Assembly (NCBI GenBank): GCA_037783545.1
Contig: JBBELK010000504.1
Location: 372,001-436,000 of the forward strand
Origin: Henricia sp. BOLD:AAB3569
Taxonomy: Eukaryota; Echinodermata; Asteroidea; Spinulosida; Echinasteridae
Length of the DNA stretch: 64,000 nucleotides
Reading direction: 5' to 3'
The notes below the pieces were generated by a model. It was given only the letters and a program-made list of their open reading frames with translations, did not search any database and was not told the origin of the DNA. A program made the translations under genes and the position numbers. Every line of letters starts with the position of its first letter. Position 1 is the first letter of the stretch. Shown here in pieces: positions 55,701 to 61,700 of this stretch.

Positions 55701-58700
55701 CCCACTCTGAGATTGACTGATTTTTTGTTTCAATCAAAATGTGGAGAAAATTTTTCGCTTCTTTTGTTGCCCGGTATACCCGATTGGCACCATGTCTGGT
55801 TTTTTTTTTGTGGGGGAGTGAGGAGAAGGGGGAGGTCATAAAAGGACCATCATTCAGGTGCCTCTCATAGTTTGTGCACGCTATTTTCTTGTCAACCTTT
55901 CTCTCCACAGGTAATCTGCCCTTTTTTCACCCAGCCTATGTGCCTGCATGCTCCTACATTAGCTCTATGTTACCTGCTGTGAGAGCTGTTTGCTGGCCAG
56001 TTGATACAAGTTAACAATCTTATTGGACAGTGACTTGGCCGAGGTGAAACCCTCTGAAAACAGCATGATCTCAGCGATGAGGGCATAGTCAGGCACCATC
56101 ATGGATACAGGACGGAATAGGGACTTTAGGTTGTCTGGTAGTTCAACACGACCTGCATAGCTGGAAGGTGAGGCAAAAAAAAAGAAAATAAAAAAAACAC
56201 AGGTGATTACATATGGATCATTCCATTAGTTGGGGCACAAGCATTGGTAGAAGTTGTATACCCAGCATGATATGTGAGTGAGGGACTCCCCCTACTGCCC
56301 CTAATCGCTGGCAGAGTCGTGACGTCACATTGCGGGCACTGGACGGTAACTACGGTTACTGGTTCACGCTCACGTTTTACATTTATTGCGTTTGCGCACA
56401 GTGTGTTTTACTATTATTCTTTTAGAAGAAAATATTTAAAAATAAGGACCATAATGATTGCTCTCATAGCCATACACTACCATATCGCCTTATTTTGTGA
56501 TGTTCAAGTAACAGAAAAACTCAACAGAAAATGTTCCCTTTATGGCTTCTGTGCAAGACGAATGGAGAAACGCATTGCCGTGCAGGTAGCGTGAACCATT
56601 GTCAAAGAAGTGAGTGCGTCCGCGCGGAAATTGACGTCACACTCTGCCAGCAAATACCTCAACTCTTCCTTTTTGTTAACGCACCAAAGTAAGGTAAAAA
56701 AAGGTAAAGTCGCTTCACCAGCAAAGCTGGCTCATACGACTGGTACTCATCCCCGGTTTCCATGGCATGGAGTGACTAGGATCATTGTTACTCCCCCTGG
56801 ATGGGATGCCAGTCCATCGTAGGTTTACTTCCAGCAGTTAGTTGGGTTTCCCAACCATTATTTGCCGGTACCCATTTATACACGTGGGTGGAGAGAGACA
56901 ATGTGGAGTGAAGTTTCTTGTCTAAGGACACGACACGACAGCAGAGACCAGGCTTCGAACCATGGACCTAGGACCAACCTCCCCTTAAACCCTGAAAGGA
57001 ATTCCTTTAAAATTCCTTCGTTGTTTGAGACACAATGGGGGAACAATGGGAGGGTGTACCCTCTTTCATATTTTCTGCACATGCTAAGTTAAACACATTA
57101 TTTTTATTTTTTAAATGGATTCAAAAATTTATTTTTTTGTTCTGTGATGTGTTTTACGATCGACTGATGTTCTGCGACAATTGCGACGACTTTAACTGCT
57201 AACCACGTTTTGTAAAAAAAAATATAAATTTAGTATTAGAGCGTGATCCAATTCCGTCCCACGCGTGAGGGACGGAAATCAAGAGACAAATGCCTTTCCT
57301 TAGTCAACAACAAATGAAAACTAAAGTGAACCTGTATGTTTACCTTCTACTGATGTTAATACATACACCCAATTTATCATTTATCACATGTTGAAATTTT
57401 ATCACATGTTTTATGCGGAGGTTGTTTTTATGCGTGATGGACAGATAATCAATAAAATTTTAAAAAAATACAATTTTTACATGGATTTTCAACTACATGT
57501 ATTTCCTGAAAATGTGATGAAAATGTGTGCCCAGTCAAATGTATTTTGTTAATTTAAAAAAATATATATATAAATATTTTCAAAATGATTATTGGAAAGG
57601 GCTGGAACATGCCATTTCACAAGCTTTTAAAAAAAAAATAGAAACTTATTTTTCCTTGTATTCCCGATGACAATAACTTACCCAGGGTTCATTGTGATGA
57701 AAACACCACAGGTATTGTTGAGGCGAATGTCCCGACCTTCAAACACAAACCTGAGAAGAAAACAAGGAAAACTTTCCCTCAGTTATGGGTCATTCTATAA
57801 ATTTGGGGTCCAACGTGTGACATTTTTCTGTCCCCGTTACACCTGACATACTGCTATTTGCCATACAAGTATCATTAAAAATGCCTTCAAACCATATTTT
57901 TATGAATTGTATTTTATGTAATCACTCTTTGAAATAGAAGGCATTTAAAGAATATGTCCTGAATTTACAAAATACAACATTTTACAAGATGTCAGATGTA
58001 ACGGGGACAGAAAAAGTGGACCCCAAATTTATAGAATTACCCTTATGCATATTTCACATGCCCGATTTTAATTAAAATGATTACCGTGTCCACATTGGAC
58101 TTGTTTTACTGAGACGATGGTAAAATGAAAAATTGCTAAATGTTACTGCTGTCAGCAATTGCATTTTTTCGACAACCTTTGAGAAGAGTACCCTTTTTTG
58201 CATCATCATCATTAATTATAATTGCATCAAATTGCGTCATCTTTACATCAGCTTCTTGTAGTCACTTTTTAATTGACCACCACGCAGTAAACACTTTATA
58301 ACGACACATTTCGCTTTTGTTTTCTTCTTTTTTTCAATTTGAAATCCCAAGGGCCCTACCTGAGAGCATTCTGATCTTTGGCCGTCTTGATACTGTGCAG
58401 TTGTTGAGCAATGACCGATAACACCTCAACATCAATGCGATTAAACTCATCAAAGCAGCACCAACTGCCTGACTGGGCCAGGCCAGAGAAGAACTTGCCC
58501 ATCATCTGTTTAAACAAACAAAAGAAGACATTCATAGTGGGCAGTCTCCTAAGATTTTTACTTAATTAGTAAAACTACACAACAAATTGTGACATCTATT
58601 ACTATGTCAAAAAGAATTATTTGAATACCAAATATGGTACGCATTTTACTTAAATAAAAACCTATCAAATAAAATACTGATTCTGACTAAGAATTTTGCT

Positions 58701-61700
58701 TAAGCCAAAATCTAAAGCCGTGTCTGCACTGCACTTATGGAAGGTTTTAATTCTTTCACTACAATGCGTTGCTCACAGCGGAAAGCCGCAGCCAGCGGCT
58801 CGACTGTACACATAAACAAATGGTGACCTTCAATTGATTACATCACCGACCTTGAGAAAATCTGAATAAAACGAGTTAAAGGAGAAGGGTACCCAAGAAA
58901 CAAAAGACCTTGTGCTCAAGAAGTACAACTCGTAAATTATTTTAATGCAAAGAAAAAGAACAATTACCTACTGAAAAGCACACAAGAACTTCACAAAGAA
59001 TCAAAATTTTAGCGATGCGTCGCACTATGGGCGCCGCCATTTTGTCCTAATACTGGTCAACGGATGACGTTTTTGCGGACAACGTTTTCGTGTATTGCCA
59101 TAGAAACGCACGAAGGACTTGTACGCGAAAACGTCATCCATTGACCAGTATTAGGACAAAATGGCGGCGCCCATAGTGCGACGCATCGCTAACATTTTGA
59201 TTCTTTGTGAAGTTCTTGTGCACTTTTCAGTTGGTAATATTTATTTTTCTTTGCATTAAAATAATTTACGAGTTGTACTTCTTGAGCACAAGGTCTTTTG
59301 TTTCTTGGGTACCCTTCTCCTTTAACGAGACAATGGTAAAATAAAAAATGGTCAAATTTGACCATTTTGAATTTTTCAAATTTCGACCTCGCGCTTGGTC
59401 TGGATGTACACGTGCCAGAGTTCCTTTAACCGACTCACTTTGTCAACACTGGACTTTTCGCATTGAGAAAAGTTACCTGGGGTCAATTTCACAAAGATTT
59501 GCGATGCGTCGTAAGTACCAAATCCATCGCAACTCACCGAACCCGTGGCAAACTTACGCCGCGTCGCACGTCTTAGTAAAATCGACCCCTGGTCAGCTTT
59601 TCTCGTCAGCAGTGAGTTGGCCAGGAGAAATAACCACTGGACTTGAGAAAAGTTACTGAGAGGAATCCTTATAAACTCCTCAAAGAAAGTTCTCTCTCGA
59701 AAGTTTTTTCTCTCTTGTAACTTAATCATTTTTCTTGAATTTGGTATCATTGGAAAGCCCTGTTATTCCTCTTTACAGTGATGTGTCATTTGTTATGATT
59801 AATCAATTGGGGGATGTGCAGTATAGCGGAATACAGGGGTGGGTGGAAAGTGAAATTGTCAAGCTATTGCCATGCAGTGCATTCCCCTTTTGCTTGGAGG
59901 ATGGGAATGTGTCAATGCACTTTTTGACAATAGCAATGCATTTTATGACATTTCACTTTACACCCGCCCCCGTATTCAGCTGTGCTGCACATCCCCCAAT
60001 TGCTTAATCATAACAAATGACACATCATCATAAAGAGGAATAACGGGGCTTTCCAATGATACAAAATTCAAGGTAAATGATTTAGTAACAAGAGAGAAAT
60101 CGTTAGTCAAACTTGACTTTCAGAACTTTATTTGAGGAGTTTATAAAATTCTTAAGTCTTTAATGAAATACTGTTTCGCGTGCTTAAAATGATGTAGTCA
60201 CATCACCTTATAATCCAATCCTTCAGAGCAGTTAAATACAAGGCACTGTTTTCCCAACGCCTTGGCCAAGTCCTTAACCGTCTCCGTCTTGCCCGTACCA
60301 GCTGGCCCGGCGGGCGACCCACCGAGGTGTAGATAGAGGGCGCCGCTCAACGTTAGATAACACCGATCAGTCAGTGGAGTTATGACGAGACGACTGGAGC
60401 AGCCAAGGTACTCATAGCCATACTGGAAGGCTGCACTGGCCTGCTGGACCATGCAGGTGTTGTGCTGCTCGTCCCATTCATAACGCAATTGCCTGGGGGC
60501 AAAGAGTTATTAGTTATTTCCAATTTGGCTGATTCACGATATGGGTGCCACAAGAGTTTGATACAGAAAGGCTTTCCTTGCGTATCATTGGAAAGTCGAC
60601 ACATTGCAAGTGTGATAGAACATATAGGGTAGTACGTTGTACATTTTTAACAAAAATGACAGACAGAATTTTATTTTGCTTTTAACAAACGCCGTTTGAA
60701 AAATCTAGGCTTTCTGCATAACTTCAAACTCTAAAAATTCCGGGCTCGAATTCCACAACTCTAACGCCTGCAATAGACCGATCCAGTAAGCTCCGCCCAT
60801 TTTGGAATTGACCAATCACAGCCTCAGGTTCAGGTAACCAAAAAGTGGATCTCCATTTTGGTTACCCGAGTCCTCAAAATTTTGTGCACAGAGCTACGGC
60901 AAATGCAGCACAAGTGACGCAAAAACACCATAAACCTCATTTTTATCAGCGCAGAGGACCCTAGCCGGTTTAAAACGGATTGTATAAGACTATCCTAACC
61001 TACTTTTAATCCCTTCATAAATGTGTTTTTGTGTAAACGGGAAAAACTCACCAAAATTAGCTTGACGTTACGCTATGTTGTGTATTCACTGCATTCTAGA
61101 TGTGTGTCGAGATGTTTTTGTTCGACCGCGCGAGTATTGCAGGCGTGTTGTACGTGCACGCACGCACACGACCGGATACTTAAGTGCACATTTTGCTTTC
61201 GAGCATGCAGTTTCTGTGTGCGTGTGCCCGTTTCAATACGCGCTGACCAGGGCGCGGACGCTGATCGACGCACGGCACGGCCACGCGACTCTACTGCACA
61301 CGTGCCTCACATGTGTTTCATGTTGCTAGGCAATTTCTAAATGGTCGGAGCTTACTGGATCGGTCTATTGCTTTCGTGCCCCTCATTGTCAAATTGAAAA
61401 ATGCTTTAGTACCATTTAAAAGTGCCCCATACTTTCAGAAGTATCCAAGGCAATCTTTGCAGTGCCCTCCTTGATTTCCAATTCGAGACCTGTAAAATTA
61501 TTTTATTTATTTTTTTCAAATGAAATCTGAATTGTGTTAACAATAAATGAATGCACCAATTTTGACCACATTGGCACTACATACTGTTAAAAGCATGAAT
61601 TGAAAATGCACTGTCAGCATTAAACTAAATTCATTAATACCTTAGACAGTTTGCGCATTCCTATTGGCCGAGAGCACGTCACGTGGGCAGTCTTAAACTA

